DNA of 64,000 nucleotides from Alkaliflexus imshenetskii DSM 15055 (GCF_000517065.1 NZ_KI912105.1:3247625-3311624); one strand, 5' to 3'; positions 8,995 to 18,572 are shown, numbered from the stretch's first letter. Program-made: numbers and translations. The notes: generated from the sequence alone by a model not told the origin.

Positions 8995-9387
8995 ATGGCA
9001 TTAAAATCCAGAAGTAAAATAAATGCGACATTCAGCATGTCGTCAATGACCGATGTGGTATTCCTTTTGTTGATATTTTTCATGATTACCTCTACGCTGG
9101 TCAATCCAAATGCCATCAAGCTGTTGTTGCCCCAAAGCCAGCAGCAGACGGCAGCCAAACCGCTTACCACGGTCTCCATTACCCATGATTTGCGCTACTA
9201 TGTTGAAACGCGCAGGGTAAACTTCGACCAGATTGAGTCGGCGTTGCGCGACCGCGTTGGAAGTGAAACTGATGTGTACATTTCTCTGCATGTGGACGAG
9301 AACGTGCCCATGAAAGAAGTGGTTAAGGTGATGAACATTGCCAAGCAAAACCGTTATAAAATGATTCTGGCCACCAGAGCAAGATGA
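8995..9387 (+). CDS. exbD: Biopolymer transport protein ExbD/TolR
   Basis: A 130-residue ExbD/TolR protein. It has a short cytoplasmic N-terminus, one membrane helix around residues 15-40 containing the proton-relay Asp in MSSMTDVVFLLLIFFMI, and a small periplasmic domain. It couples the proton motive force to TonB together with ExbB. The stop codon overlaps the start of the tonB-like gene in an ATGA arrangement at 9384-9387, so the two are probably translationally coupled. Confidence 0.94.
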   Translation: MALKSRSKINATFSMSSMTDVVFLLLIFFMITSTLVNPNAIKLLLPQSQQQTAAKPLTTVSITHDLRYYVETRRVNFDQIESALRDRVGSETDVYISLHVDENVPMKEVVKVMNIAKQNRYKMILATRAR

Positions 9388-10322
9388 TGATGGAAGAGAA
9401 CGAAAACAAACGTGATAAAACCATTGGGGTTATTGGAACCACGCTGTTTCATGTGGCGCTTTTGCTGCTGCTGGTCGTGTTGGGGCTGCGCTCCATGCCG
9501 CAGGAGGAGGAGGGGATTCTGATTAACTTTGGAGATTCACCTACGGGAATGGGGCCTTCGGAGCCGGTGCGTAACATGCCCACGGCACAGCAAACCACGC
9601 CTGCGCCTTCGCGGCCAACACCAACCACTACTCCGCCACCGGCTGCGCCATCCAACCCTCAGCCCGCCCGCGAACGGCTGCTGACTCAGGATACCGAGGC
9701 GGCTCCGGCTGTATCGGCAGAGGAGAAAGCCCGCCGGGAAGCAGAGCAGAAACGGGTGGAAGATGAACGTCGCCGCCAGCAGGAGTTGGAGCGTCAGCGT
9801 CAGGTAGAAGCTGAACGCCGCCGACAGGAGGAGCTTGAGAAGCAGCGCCAGGCACAGGAGGAACTGCGCCGCCAACAGGAGCAGCAACGACAGGCGCAGG
9901 CTGCCAGAGATGCAGCAAGCCGTGCGTTTAGCAATACTTCCGGTTCCGGCCAGTCTGAAGGTGTAACGCAAGGCGCTGGTAATCAAGGGCATCTCACCGG
10001 AGATCCCAATGCCACCAGTCGCACAGGAAGTGGTCTGGGACAAAGTGGAAGTTCTTTCAGCCTTTCAGGCCGCAGTTTGTCTGGCGCTCTCCCGCGTCCC
10101 GAGTATAACATACAGGAAGAGGGTATTGTAGTGGTAGAGATTACCGTGGACCGTACCGGTGTGGTAACCAACGCACAACCAATTTTGAGGGGTACAACCA
10201 CACAGAACTCTTATCTGTGGCGGGTAGCAAGAGAAGCAGCCATGAAGGCCCGCTTTAATAGCGACCCCAATTCTCCGGCATTTCAGAAGGGAACTATTAC
10301 CTATCATTTTGTTTTGCAATAG
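9384..10322 (+). CDS. TonB-like energy transducer with TolA-like coiled coil
   Basis: A 312-residue protein with one N-terminal membrane helix (about residues 12-33), a Pro/Thr-rich stretch (about 55-90), a long Glu/Gln/Arg-rich coiled coil (about 105-170) and a Gly/Ser-rich linker. A C-terminal domain (about 225-312) contains VVVEITVDRTGVVTNAQPI, as in TonB C-terminal domains. It would transfer energy from ExbB-ExbD to outer-membrane receptors. The coiled coil is also reminiscent of TolA, so a Tol-like role is an alternative. Three ATG codons stand in a row at the start, the first overlapping the exbD stop. Confidence 0.88.
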   Translation: MMMEENENKRDKTIGVIGTTLFHVALLLLLVVLGLRSMPQEEEGILINFGDSPTGMGPSEPVRNMPTAQQTTPAPSRPTPTTTPPPAAPSNPQPARERLLTQDTEAAPAVSAEEKARREAEQKRVEDERRRQQELERQRQVEAERRRQEELEKQRQAQEELRRQQEQQRQAQAARDAASRAFSNTSGSGQSEGVTQGAGNQGHLTGDPNATSRTGSGLGQSGSSFSLSGRSLSGALPRPEYNIQEEGIVVVEITVDRTGVVTNAQPILRGTTTQNSYLWRVAREAAMKARFNSDPNSPAFQKGTITYHFVLQ

Positions 10323-10340
10323 TGCTTAAAAATAGCCATT

Positions 10341-10374
10341 AAAGCCCCGGGATGTTTAACGCCCGGGGCTTTTT
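10341..10374 (+). terminator. Strong intrinsic terminator after exbB-exbD-tonB
   Basis: The arms AAAGCCCCGGG (10341-10351) and CCCGGGGCTTT pair perfectly around a 10-base loop and run into a T-tract, 19 bp after the tonB-like stop codon. Confidence 0.92.
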
Positions 10375-11040
10375 GTTCATACGTACTTCTACTGCAGATT
10401 TGCAACTGTCATCTATCCAACTGTTAGGCTTTTTTTTCTGTGATTACTTTTCTGTTGTGTATAATGAGGCTGTTAATTCCTTGTTAACGTCGCGCTTCTT
10501 ATATGGAATGAATAAGAATAGAACTATTTTTGAACTTGTATTACTTCTGTATATGAGATAAGTCATGGTGTGTAAATCACTTTGATTCATATCTTTGAGA
10601 TAGAAGTAGGGCTGCGGAGATTCTGTCTCATTTCGTGTTTTGAATGAAGTGCGGCGAACATTATTCCGATGAATTTCAAATTTAGATGAGGGGTGTTGTG
10701 TAAAAGTATGTAACACTTTTTAGTTTTTAGACAGGCAGACTATTTGGTATTCATTTACAAGAATGCCGAAATTATTGAAGTCAAAAAAGTGGTTAAAAAA
10801 TCTTCAGTTTTAATGATGTTAATATTTGTTAAATACCATTGCAGTCTGCTGTATTTTTGATAAAATTGCAATACTATTTGATGAACGAATCAGATTTGCA
10901 TGCGAACGGATTATTTGAATGTAAAACGAAAATCGTATAAGGTTTGAGAGTAAAAAAAAATCATCAAAAAGAACTATTTAGAGTTTTATTTGTTTTTAAA
11001 TAAAATAGGTTTTTCATAATTTTGGGTTAGGGTTAAGGTT
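10375..11040. other. AT-rich gene-poor stretch before an orphan terminator
   Basis: I find no convincing protein gene here. The short open frames lack family-like composition. The region ends in a degenerate GGGTTAGGGTTAAGGTTAG run at about 11022-11042, directly before a terminator-like hairpin. A non-coding RNA ending at that hairpin is possible, but nothing in the sequence identifies one. Confidence 0.4.
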
Positions 11041-11084
11041 AGAAACGGGATGCACCAAACGAGGTGGTCCCGTTTCTGTTTTTT
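11041..11084 (+). terminator. Orphan intrinsic terminator upstream of the AraC-type gene
   Basis: The arms AGAAACGGGA..CACC and GGTG..TCCCGTTTCT pair around AAACGA, followed by GTTTTTT. No gene ends upstream within 700 bp. It either ends an unseen transcript or acts as an attenuator in the leader of the gene at 11166. Confidence 0.75.
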
Positions 11085-11165
11085 CGTCGGTATCCTTCCG
11101 TCTTCTGTTTCTCTTTTTAACAGAACGATGTTTTAATTGCATACACACTCCAAATCTGAAAAGCA

Positions 11166-12320
11166 ATGCTCTATATTCTGATTGCTGTCACTCCTTTTTA
11201 TATCACCCTTTTCTGGAGCATCGTATTTTTAAGTAAAGGGCCGCTTAAAAGCCCGGCTATATTTGCGCTGGGAGTTTTTATGGTGCTCTCAGCCGGCTTG
11301 TATCTCAGCCATTCTCTCTATTTCCTTGGATTTTACAATGCCTACCTTTCGGTGGATGCATTTTATATGTTTGCTGCTCTCTCAGTATATCCCATGTATT
11401 TTTGGTATGTAAAAATGTTGACGAGCGAAGCTGAATACAACTATATCAATCTACTCCATTTCATTCCGGCAATAGTTTTATCTATCGCAATGCTTGTGCT
11501 GCATCTTGTATCTACTTTTGATGAGCGCATGTCGTATTTCAGAAGAGTGCTAATTGATAATGACTTGTCGGTTGTTGCTGAAAAGGGCAATGCAGGAGCA
11601 TTGGCCCGGCTTTTTCTAATCAGTCGAATCTATTTCGCTGTTCAGGTTTTTTATTATTTGATACGCGGATATCGGCTGGCCGACAGATACAATGACCGAA
11701 TTGCAGCATTTTATAGCAACATGCAGCATCGTCAGCTGTTATGGGTTAAACTTCTTAGCCTGATTTTTTTATTCACTTCTGTAAGTAGTTTAATTTTCAA
11801 TGTCATTGGTCGCGGTATCTTTTTGGAGAACAGAGAGATGTTGTTATTTCCATCTCTGTTATTCAGTGCTTTGTTGTTCATGATTGGCTATCAGGGGAAT
11901 TTACAGGTGTTTACCATCAAGGACGTGGTGAATGATGAGTCTGATGTGCACCATTATGCTGTGCCGGTAGATGCCCGTGAGATTCTGAAGAAGCGGCTCG
12001 TTGAACTGATGGAGAAGGAGCAGCTCTTCTTGCAGCCTGATTTGCGTGTCTCTTTGTTGTGTGAACGGCTGCATACCAATCGGACTTATATTTCCGGTCT
12101 AATCAACGACGAGTTTGGCGAGAGTTTCAATGCTTTTGTGAACCGATACCGGGTAAAGTACGTATGCGCAATTATGCAGGAACGCAGATTTGAGTGCAAC
12201 TATTCCTTAGATTATCTGGCGGCAGAAGCCGGATTTGGGTCGGCCAGCTCTTTTATTCGTTCATTTAAACAACTGGAGGGTGTTACGCCCGGAAAATACA
12301 TGAAGAGCCTGGGATTGTGA
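11166..12320 (+). CDS. Membrane-anchored AraC-family transcriptional regulator
   Basis: A 384-residue protein whose first about 235 residues form some seven hydrophobic helices (for example ILIAVTPFYITLFWSIVFL). A C-terminal AraC-type DNA-binding domain of two helix-turn-helix units follows: VSLLCERLHTNRTYISGLI, then LDYLAAEAGFGSASSFIRSF, closing with the typical VTPGKYMKSLG. This 7TM-AraC layout is common in Bacteroidota and suggests a membrane-bound regulator sensing an unknown signal. It stands alone between an orphan terminator and the convergent pheT, so its targets cannot be read from context. Confidence 0.88.
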   Translation: MLYILIAVTPFYITLFWSIVFLSKGPLKSPAIFALGVFMVLSAGLYLSHSLYFLGFYNAYLSVDAFYMFAALSVYPMYFWYVKMLTSEAEYNYINLLHFIPAIVLSIAMLVLHLVSTFDERMSYFRRVLIDNDLSVVAEKGNAGALARLFLISRIYFAVQVFYYLIRGYRLADRYNDRIAAFYSNMQHRQLLWVKLLSLIFLFTSVSSLIFNVIGRGIFLENREMLLFPSLLFSALLFMIGYQGNLQVFTIKDVVNDESDVHHYAVPVDAREILKKRLVELMEKEQLFLQPDLRVSLLCERLHTNRTYISGLINDEFGESFNAFVNRYRVKYVCAIMQERRFECNYSLDYLAAEAGFGSASSFIRSFKQLEGVTPGKYMKSLGL

Positions 12321-12381
12321 TGTTTCAGTATTTGCTCCTTACCATTGTTTCAGATGGTCAATGTGATTCCATTAAAATAGA

Positions 12382-12407
12382 AATGGCTACCATTTCTGGC
12401 AGCCATT
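12382..12407. terminator. Weak hairpin between convergent AraC-type gene and pheT
   Basis: AATGGCT and AGCCATT pair over 7 bp around a 12-base spacer, followed by a T-rich stretch. It lies between the two convergent stop codons and may serve as a terminator. Confidence 0.35.
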
Positions 12408-12431
12408 CACTCTTTTTATCCCATCAATTAT

Positions 12432-14885
12432 TTATCCTCTGAGTTTGGCGCCTAACTCTTTTTCAAAAGCTTGCACCAATGTCTCCATAATCTTGTCTAT
12501 CTGTTTGTCGGTAAGTGTTTTTGTTGTGTCCTCCAAAACAAAAGTAACGGCGTATGACTTTTTGCCTGCACCCAGTTTCTCTCCTTCATATACATCAAAC
12601 AGTGAAATGCTCTTAAGCAGTTTCTTTTCACTCTTTTTTGCTACAGCTTCAATGTCGGCAAATTGTACCGACTGGTCGATAAGCAGAGCCAGGTCACGTC
12701 TTACCTCGGGAAAGCGAGACAGTTCTTTGAATTTGATGGTTTGTCTGGCCGATATCTTTATCAGGGCATCGAGGTTGGTCTCCGCAAAAAAGACTGGCTC
12801 ATCGATGTCGAACTGCTTAAGCAGCTTTTGCTTCACAATACCTATAGTGAAGATGTGCGTGTTTCCATGGTTATAGGTGAGTCCCTCGGACAACAGATCC
12901 GGGCTGATACCTTTTGTTTGCCAGGCATCTGATGAGATACCCAGACGAATAAGAATGTTCTCGCAATGACTCTTTAAATCCGCAAAACTCACTTTTTGTG
13001 CAGGTGTATTCCAGTTTTCAGGGTAGCGGTTACCGGTGATAAACAGTGCCAGTCGATGCTGCTCTTTGTAGCTTTTTTGTAGCGATTGGTCTGCACCTTC
13101 CTTTAAATGGTAGCAGTTACCCATCTCAAAAAGTTTCAAGTTGGGGTTTTGACGATTCCGGTTGTGTCTGATGGTTTCGAGTCCACCAAACAGCAGTGTT
13201 TGACGCATCCCGTTTAAATCGCTGCTAAGCGGATTGGCCAGAACCACGGTCTGTGATGCCGGATAGTCAACCGACTCATCGTAATAGGCAGCTTTGGTGA
13301 GCGAATTACACATGATTTCCATGAAGCCTGCACCGGTAAGTTGCGCTGCAACGGCATTTCGTATCTCATTTTCATCTGGCTTTGGTGAATAGACAATGGT
13401 GGAGTTTAAATTCATCGTCATCTCCACATTGTTGTATCCATAGATGCGAAGAATCTCTTCAATCACATCGGCTTCGCGCTGCACATCAACACGATAGGGA
13501 GGCACGGCCAGTTGCAGGCCATCGGCATCTTCCAACACTATACGAATGTCAAGAGCTGTCAATATCCTTTTAATAAGTGCCTGCTCAATATCTTTTCCGA
13601 TAAGACGTCGGATATTTTTCCAGGTCACCTTCACATCAAAATCGGCAACCGGATTTGGGTAAATGTCGATGATATCAGATGATATTTCGCCGCCGGCAAC
13701 TTCTTTGATAAGCAGAGCTGCGCGCTTGAGGGCAAAGATGGTCATATTGGGATCAGAACCTCTCTCAAAACGGAAAGAAGCGTCAGTAAACAGTACGTGT
13801 CTGCGTGAGGTTTGTCTGATAAAAACAGGGTTGAAGCATGCACTCTCAAGAAATATACGCGTCGTTTTTTCTGTTACGCCACTTTTTATTCCACCAAAAA
13901 CGCCTGCTATGCACATGCCTTCGTTGGCATTGCAGATCATCAGATCCTGTTCGTTCAATTCTCTCTCTTTTTCATCGAGGGTGACAAATCTGGAACCGGC
14001 GGGAAGTGTTTTAACAATCACATGATCACCTGCCACCTGGTCGCCATCAAAGGCGTGCAAGGGCTGGCCGCATTCATGCAGCACAAAGTTTGTTACATCC
14101 ACCACATTGTTGATGGGCGTCATGCCTATGCTTCTCAGTCGGTTTTTCAACCAGTCGGGCGACTCCTGCACTTTAACCCCTGTAAGAGTAAGGCCGCTGT
14201 ATCGTGGGCACGCTTCTGCGTTTTCCACGGTTACTTTCAGGGGATAGTTGTTGTTGTCAACTTTAAATGCATCTACCGATGGCCAACTCACTTTTACCGA
14301 TGGATTGGTGAGTTGAAGAGATGCTGCCAAATCGCGCGCTACGCCAAGGTGCGAGGCGCCGTCGATGCGGTTGGGAGTGATGTCAACTTCAATCATCACA
14401 TCCGATTCAATATTGAAATACTCGGCGGCAGGCGTACCCACAACAGCCTTGTTGGGCAAAACCATAATGCCATCGTGGCTGGTGCCAAGACCTATTTCAT
14501 CTTCGGCACATATCATGCCTTCCGACTGTTCGCCACGTATTTTAGCTTTTTTTATTACAAACGGTTCATCGCCACTATAGAGGGTTGTGCCAACGGTGGC
14601 AACAACTACTTTCTGGCCTGTCTTTACGTTGGGTGCACCACAAACAATGGGCAATGACTCTCCCGTACCTATATTTACAGTGGTCACACTTAGCTTGTCG
14701 GCGTTGGGATGTCTTTCACAGGTGAGCACTTCGCCAATTACAAGGCCTCTCAGTCCGCCTTTTATGGTTTCTACTTCTTCAATGCTGCCCACTTCAAGCC
14801 CCAATGAGGTAAGTATTTCTGCAATTTGGGCAGGTGATTTATCTGTATTGATGTAGTTCTTTAGCCAATTGTACGAAATGTCCAT
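12432..14885 (-). CDS. pheT: Phenylalanine--tRNA ligase beta subunit
   Basis: An 817-residue, full-length PheT. The beginning MDISYNWLKNYI is typical, followed by the EMAP/tRNA-binding domain (about 40-150), the B3/B4 editing region, the B5 domain and a C-terminal FDX-ACB anticodon-binding domain (FPEVRRDLALLIDQSVQF to the end). With PheS it charges tRNA-Phe in the cytoplasm, and PheT carries the editing site. PheS is not adjacent, which is common in this phylum. Several long frames on the opposite strand inside this gene are judged to be shadows. Confidence 0.97.
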   Translation of the reverse strand: MDISYNWLKNYINTDKSPAQIAEILTSLGLEVGSIEEVETIKGGLRGLVIGEVLTCERHPNADKLSVTTVNIGTGESLPIVCGAPNVKTGQKVVVATVGTTLYSGDEPFVIKKAKIRGEQSEGMICAEDEIGLGTSHDGIMVLPNKAVVGTPAAEYFNIESDVMIEVDITPNRIDGASHLGVARDLAASLQLTNPSVKVSWPSVDAFKVDNNNYPLKVTVENAEACPRYSGLTLTGVKVQESPDWLKNRLRSIGMTPINNVVDVTNFVLHECGQPLHAFDGDQVAGDHVIVKTLPAGSRFVTLDEKERELNEQDLMICNANEGMCIAGVFGGIKSGVTEKTTRIFLESACFNPVFIRQTSRRHVLFTDASFRFERGSDPNMTIFALKRAALLIKEVAGGEISSDIIDIYPNPVADFDVKVTWKNIRRLIGKDIEQALIKRILTALDIRIVLEDADGLQLAVPPYRVDVQREADVIEEILRIYGYNNVEMTMNLNSTIVYSPKPDENEIRNAVAAQLTGAGFMEIMCNSLTKAAYYDESVDYPASQTVVLANPLSSDLNGMRQTLLFGGLETIRHNRNRQNPNLKLFEMGNCYHLKEGADQSLQKSYKEQHRLALFITGNRYPENWNTPAQKVSFADLKSHCENILIRLGISSDAWQTKGISPDLLSEGLTYNHGNTHIFTIGIVKQKLLKQFDIDEPVFFAETNLDALIKISARQTIKFKELSRFPEVRRDLALLIDQSVQFADIEAVAKKSEKKLLKSISLFDVYEGEKLGAGKKSYAVTFVLEDTTKTLTDKQIDKIMETLVQAFEKELGAKLRG

Positions 14886-15234
14886 GCTTTATGTGATTTT
14901 TTCGTTTGTTATTGCGAATGTATTGTTATAGATGTGCGTGCAGATACTGCATCGACTGACAAAAATAGTTAATTTAGTGTGACCGTACTATTTTCCGGCA
15001 CACCATTTTAGGGCATTACCTTTAAATTTGTCTGCTCGTGGCAGCGTTTTACCACAATCGAGATTGCCAGATGCACGTGTAGTCTGGCGTGACTACATTC
15101 GATAGGTTTTGTGCCAGATGGGAAGCATTTGCAGCTGCTATCATGGTATAATCCACAAAAGTCTGACCAAATTGGAATGAAATACCAATATGGATGAAAA
15201 TAGTGATTTTTAGAACCAGTCACTACCTTTTTAC
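14886..15234. other. Intergenic region between divergent pheT and surE
   Basis: About 350 bp without a convincing gene. On the minus strand, the complement of 14960-14967 reads TATTTTTG and matches the TAnnTTTG -7 box of Bacteroidota promoters, so it may belong to pheT, although no clear -33 box accompanies it. Confidence 0.4.
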
Positions 15235-15235
15235 A

Positions 15236-15265
15236 TTGTCCTTTGCGCCTGAATCGTTATCTTTG
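15236..15265 (+). promoter_or_regulatory. Predicted promoter of the surE operon
   Basis: TTG at 15236-15238 and TATCTTTG at 15258-15265 are separated by 19 bp. This fits the Bacteroidota housekeeping sigma consensus (TTG-n19-TAnnTTTG). The surE start codon is 23 bp downstream. Confidence 0.65.
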
Positions 15266-15287
15266 ATTTTTGTAAATTGATGATTTT

Positions 15288-16094
15288 ATGCAGAGAGTAA
15301 GTTCAAATCACCGACCCTTGATACTGGTGACAAATGATGATGGTGTGCAGGCCGGTGGTATTAAGGCACTGATTGAAGTGGTTCGCCCATATGGCGATGT
15401 GGTAGTAGTGGCACCGGATCAGGCTATGTCGGGGATGTCGCACGCCATAACTGTTAAAGTGCCGTTATACCTGACACACATGCACAGCGAGAAAGGTCTC
15501 GAGATATATAAAAGCAACGGAACGCCTGCTGATTGTGTTAAGTTGGCCATTAACTCCTTGCTCGATCGGATGCCCGATTTTGTGGTGTCAGGAATTAACC
15601 ATGGAACAAACAGCTCCGTGAGTATGCATTATTCAGGTACAGTAGGTGGCGCACGTGAGGGTGTGCTTAATGGAATTCCTTCCATCGCTTATTCTTTGTT
15701 GGATTATCATGCCGATGCTGACTTTTCGACTGCCATTCACTTTTGCCGTGAGATATTCAGCACTGTTATCACTCATGGCATTGAAGCAGGTGTGTGCTAC
15801 AATGTGAATATCCCTCAAGGTAAAGGCATTAAAGGGGTTAAGGTATGCCGACAGGCAAAAGGACGCTGGGTTGAAGAGTTTGATGAGCGCGTTGACCCGC
15901 GTGGTCGCACGTACTTTTGGCTTACAGGCCATTTTGAGAACCATGAGCCTGAAGCTACTGACACCGATGAGTGGGCGCTTGAAAATGGATTTGTCTCAAT
16001 AGTTCCCTGTACCATTGATGCAACGCACTTGCCTTCGGTCGACAGGTTGAAGAACATTGGCTTGGATCGTGTTTCGACACATAACATTATATAA
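15288..16094 (+). CDS. surE: 5'/3'-nucleotidase SurE
   Basis: A 268-residue SurE protein, a metal-dependent nucleoside monophosphate phosphatase of the cytoplasm. The family signature is clear: ILVTNDDG at residues 12-19 with the metal-binding Asp pair, then PDQAMSGMSHAIT, and VSGINHGTNSS around residues 100-110. It is first in a probable operon with a 99-aa membrane protein (5-bp gap), lpxB, gldF and gldG. surE upstream of lpxB is a frequent arrangement in Bacteroidota. It is slightly longer than the E. coli enzyme, without an obvious extra domain. Confidence 0.96.
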   Translation: MQRVSSNHRPLILVTNDDGVQAGGIKALIEVVRPYGDVVVVAPDQAMSGMSHAITVKVPLYLTHMHSEKGLEIYKSNGTPADCVKLAINSLLDRMPDFVVSGINHGTNSSVSMHYSGTVGGAREGVLNGIPSIAYSLLDYHADADFSTAIHFCREIFSTVITHGIEAGVCYNVNIPQGKGIKGVKVCRQAKGRWVEEFDERVDPRGRTYFWLTGHFENHEPEATDTDEWALENGFVSIVPCTIDATHLPSVDRLKNIGLDRVSTHNII

Positions 16095-16099
16095 ACGAA

Positions 16100-16399
16100 A
16101 TGGAGAAGAAAGTCGCTAACAATCTGTGGATTGGACTGATTATAGGATTGGTAATGCCCCTCATCACATCCTATTTAATATATGCAACCAGATATCCTGG
16201 AGACGAAACCTACACAGAATTCATTGTGGCAATGATTAAAGTGGAAAGCTTAGGTAAGCTGCTTAGCTTAAGTGTATTGCCCAACTTGCTTTTTTTCTTC
16301 CTGGGAATATGGAGCGAGCGTTTACTGGCTGCAAGAGGCGTTTTGATAGCCACAGTATTATATACATTGGCTTCGGTGGCAATGTTTCTTATGAAATAG
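16100..16399 (+). CDS. Small membrane protein between surE and lpxB
   Basis: A 99-residue protein with three hydrophobic helices (about 9-28, 48-68 and 76-97), starting MEKKVANNLWIGLIIGLVMP. I do not recognise a named family. The ATG is 5 bp after the surE stop, and lpxB follows after about 260 bp. That location suggests co-transcription with envelope-biogenesis genes, but the function is unknown. Confidence 0.7.
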   Translation: MEKKVANNLWIGLIIGLVMPLITSYLIYATRYPGDETYTEFIVAMIKVESLGKLLSLSVLPNLLFFFLGIWSERLLAARGVLIATVLYTLASVAMFLMK

Positions 16400-16659
16400 T
16401 TTGGCAATGCCCGGAATATAGACAGATTCCATTTTGATTTATACCGTTATTTGCCTGGGCAAGGCTATTGGCAATGGGTTTGATGTTGAAATAGGTTGAT
16501 TTTCATCCGAAAAATTTATCATTTCACGGCACGGAATAGATTATTTATATCCGTTCTGAGTTTAAAGATTCGGGCGTCTTATATCGGTAATTGCAAGCGT
16601 TGAGCCATGTGTGGCCAACGCGTATAAATAATCATCATCATAAATATAATAACGATAGA

Positions 16660-17796
16660 GTGAAGTACTATTTAATAGCCGGTGAGGCATCAGGCGATTT
16701 GCATGCCTCCAATCTGATGCGGGCAATAAAAAAGTTGGATCCAATGGCACATTTTCGCTATTGGGGTGGAGACCTGATGGCTGCCCAGGGGGGACAACTT
16801 GTGAAGCATTACCGAGACACTGCATTTATGGGTGTTTTTGAGGTGGTGAAGAATCTGCCGGCTATTTTCAGGAACTTCAGATTGTGTGAATCCGATATTC
16901 AATCGTATAATCCGGACGTGGTGATTATGGTTGATTATCCTGGCTTTAACCTCCGCATGGCCAGGTTTGCCAAGAAGTCGGGATACAGGGTGTTTTATTA
17001 TATTGCACCCAAAGTATGGGCATGGAACAGACGGCGTGTGCATAAAATCAGAAAGTATGTTGATAAGGTTTTTACCATACTGCCTTTTGAGACCGAATTT
17101 TATGCCAAATACAATGTGCCTGTTACATATTCCGGAAATCCATTGCTCGATGCCATACACAACCGCCCCCGCAAAGAGGAGTCCTTCGATGGTTTTAGTG
17201 TGCGCAACAATCTTAGCGGACAACCCATCATAGCTCTTTTAGCCGGAAGCCGTCATCAGGAGATCTCTCGTTTGCTTCCCGATATGCTGGCCATGCGTTC
17301 CCATTTTCCCAATCATCAGTTTGTGATTGCCGGAGCACCATCTTTTAATGAGAACGATTATGCCCCCTATCTGGAAGGTACAGATGGCGTTAAAGTGGTA
17401 TTCAATGAGACCTACAGCTTGTTGCAACATGCCCATGCTGCCATGGTAACTTCCGGAACGGCCACGCTCGAAGCGGCCCTGTTGCGCTGTCCACAGGTGG
17501 TCTGCTATAAAATGTGGGGAGGTAGTTTCACCGATTTTATGTCCAAAAAAGTCATCATCAAAGTACCATATATTTCGCTCGTGAACCTGATAATGAACCG
17601 GGAGGTGGTGAAGGAACTTTTCCAGAGTACATTTTCGCTTGATGCATTAAAGGATGAGGTGTCAAAACTCTGTTATAACGAGGAGTATCGCAGGCTTATG
17701 CTGAAGGGGTACGATGAATTAGGTTATATTATGGGCGGCCCGGGTAGCAGCGAGCGCACGGCACAAGCCATGTGGGACGCTCTCACAGGTAGATGA
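16660..17796 (+). CDS. lpxB: Lipid-A-disaccharide synthase
   Basis: A 378-residue LpxB, a glycosyltransferase that joins UDP-2,3-diacylglucosamine and lipid X in lipid A synthesis at the inner-membrane surface. Family motifs include YLIAGEASGDLHASNLM at the N-terminus, VIMVDYPGFNLRMA, IAPKVWAWNRRRVHKI and LLAGSRHQEI. The GTG at 16660 is chosen because it gives the exact family N-terminus (KYYLIAGEASGD). An in-frame ATG at 16591 would add 23 residues of His/Asn-rich sequence unlike the family. gldF follows after 44 bp. Confidence 0.96.
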   Translation: MKYYLIAGEASGDLHASNLMRAIKKLDPMAHFRYWGGDLMAAQGGQLVKHYRDTAFMGVFEVVKNLPAIFRNFRLCESDIQSYNPDVVIMVDYPGFNLRMARFAKKSGYRVFYYIAPKVWAWNRRRVHKIRKYVDKVFTILPFETEFYAKYNVPVTYSGNPLLDAIHNRPRKEESFDGFSVRNNLSGQPIIALLAGSRHQEISRLLPDMLAMRSHFPNHQFVIAGAPSFNENDYAPYLEGTDGVKVVFNETYSLLQHAHAAMVTSGTATLEAALLRCPQVVCYKMWGGSFTDFMSKKVIIKVPYISLVNLIMNREVVKELFQSTFSLDALKDEVSKLCYNEEYRRLMLKGYDELGYIMGGPGSSERTAQAMWDALTGR

Positions 17797-17840
17797 CGGC
17801 GTTTCCGTAAAAGTAGAATTTCAGAATTAATACGAAGATT

Positions 17841-18572
17841 ATGGTGGCATTGTGGAAAAGAGAGGTTATGGCATTTTTTAGTTCGGTAACCGGATATCTG
17901 GTGGCCGGCGTTTTTTTGCTGATGACTGCACTGTTTCTTTGGATTATCCCGGGAAACCTTAACATCCCCTTTGGAGGATATGCCACGCTGGACTCCTTAT
18001 TCTGGATAGCGCCCTGGTTGTATCTTTTTTTGGTGCCCGCTGTTACAATGAGACTGCTGGCGGATGAAAAGAGGAGCGGTACCATTGAATTGCTGCTCAC
18101 GAATCCTATTACCGACTGGCAGCTGGTATTTGGTAAGTATCTGGCAGGTGTTACCCTGGTGGTAATATCCCTATTGCCAACGCTGGTCTATTTCTATTCT
18201 GTTAACCAGTTGTCTCAACCGGTTGGAAATATTGATCATGGCGCCATCTGGGGCTCATACATCGGATTGGTATTGCTTGCTGGTGTATATGTGGCCATTG
18301 GTCTCTTTGCTTCTTCGTTAACTGACAATCAGATTGTGGCTTTTGTGTTGGCCGTAGTGGTGTGTTACTTCTTTTACAGTGGTTTTCAGGCGTTGGCGGC
18401 AATGCCAGCTTTACGTTTTATGAGTGCTTTTCTGGTCACACTGGGTATTGATGAACATTATCAATCCATTAGTCGTGGAGTAGTGGATTCGCGCGACCTC
18501 TTTTACTTTGCCGGAGTTATTATTTTTTTTCTGGCACTTACGCGAACTGTTATTGGCACTCGCAAATGGTAA
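17841..18572 (+). CDS. gldF: Gliding-motility ABC transporter permease GldF
   Basis: A 243-residue polytopic membrane protein with about six helices, starting MVALWKREVMAFFSSVTGYL. It has the ABC-2 permease pattern LLADEKRSGTIELLLTNPI. It matches GldF, the permease of the GldA/GldF/GldG exporter associated with gliding motility in Bacteroidota, but homologues also exist in non-gliding species. gldG follows after 43 bp. The ATPase gene gldA is not in the window, as is usual because it sits elsewhere. Confidence 0.93.
   Translation: MVALWKREVMAFFSSVTGYLVAGVFLLMTALFLWIIPGNLNIPFGGYATLDSLFWIAPWLYLFLVPAVTMRLLADEKRSGTIELLLTNPITDWQLVFGKYLAGVTLVVISLLPTLVYFYSVNQLSQPVGNIDHGAIWGSYIGLVLLAGVYVAIGLFASSLTDNQIVAFVLAVVVCYFFYSGFQALAAMPALRFMSAFLVTLGIDEHYQSISRGVVDSRDLFYFAGVIIFFLALTRTVIGTRKW

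Noticed and set aside
10352..10561. 69-codon plus-strand frame after the tonB terminator
   Set aside because: It starts inside the terminator hairpin and has low-complexity hydrophobic sequence with no motif.
13812..14657. Long plus-strand frame (281 codons) within pheT
   Set aside because: It is antisense to a clearly conserved PheT protein and its translation has no family-like features. It is a shadow of the real gene.
16591..16659. N-terminal extension of lpxB from an upstream ATG
   Set aside because: The extra 23 residues are His/Asn-rich and unlike LpxB. The GTG at 16660 gives the exact family start.
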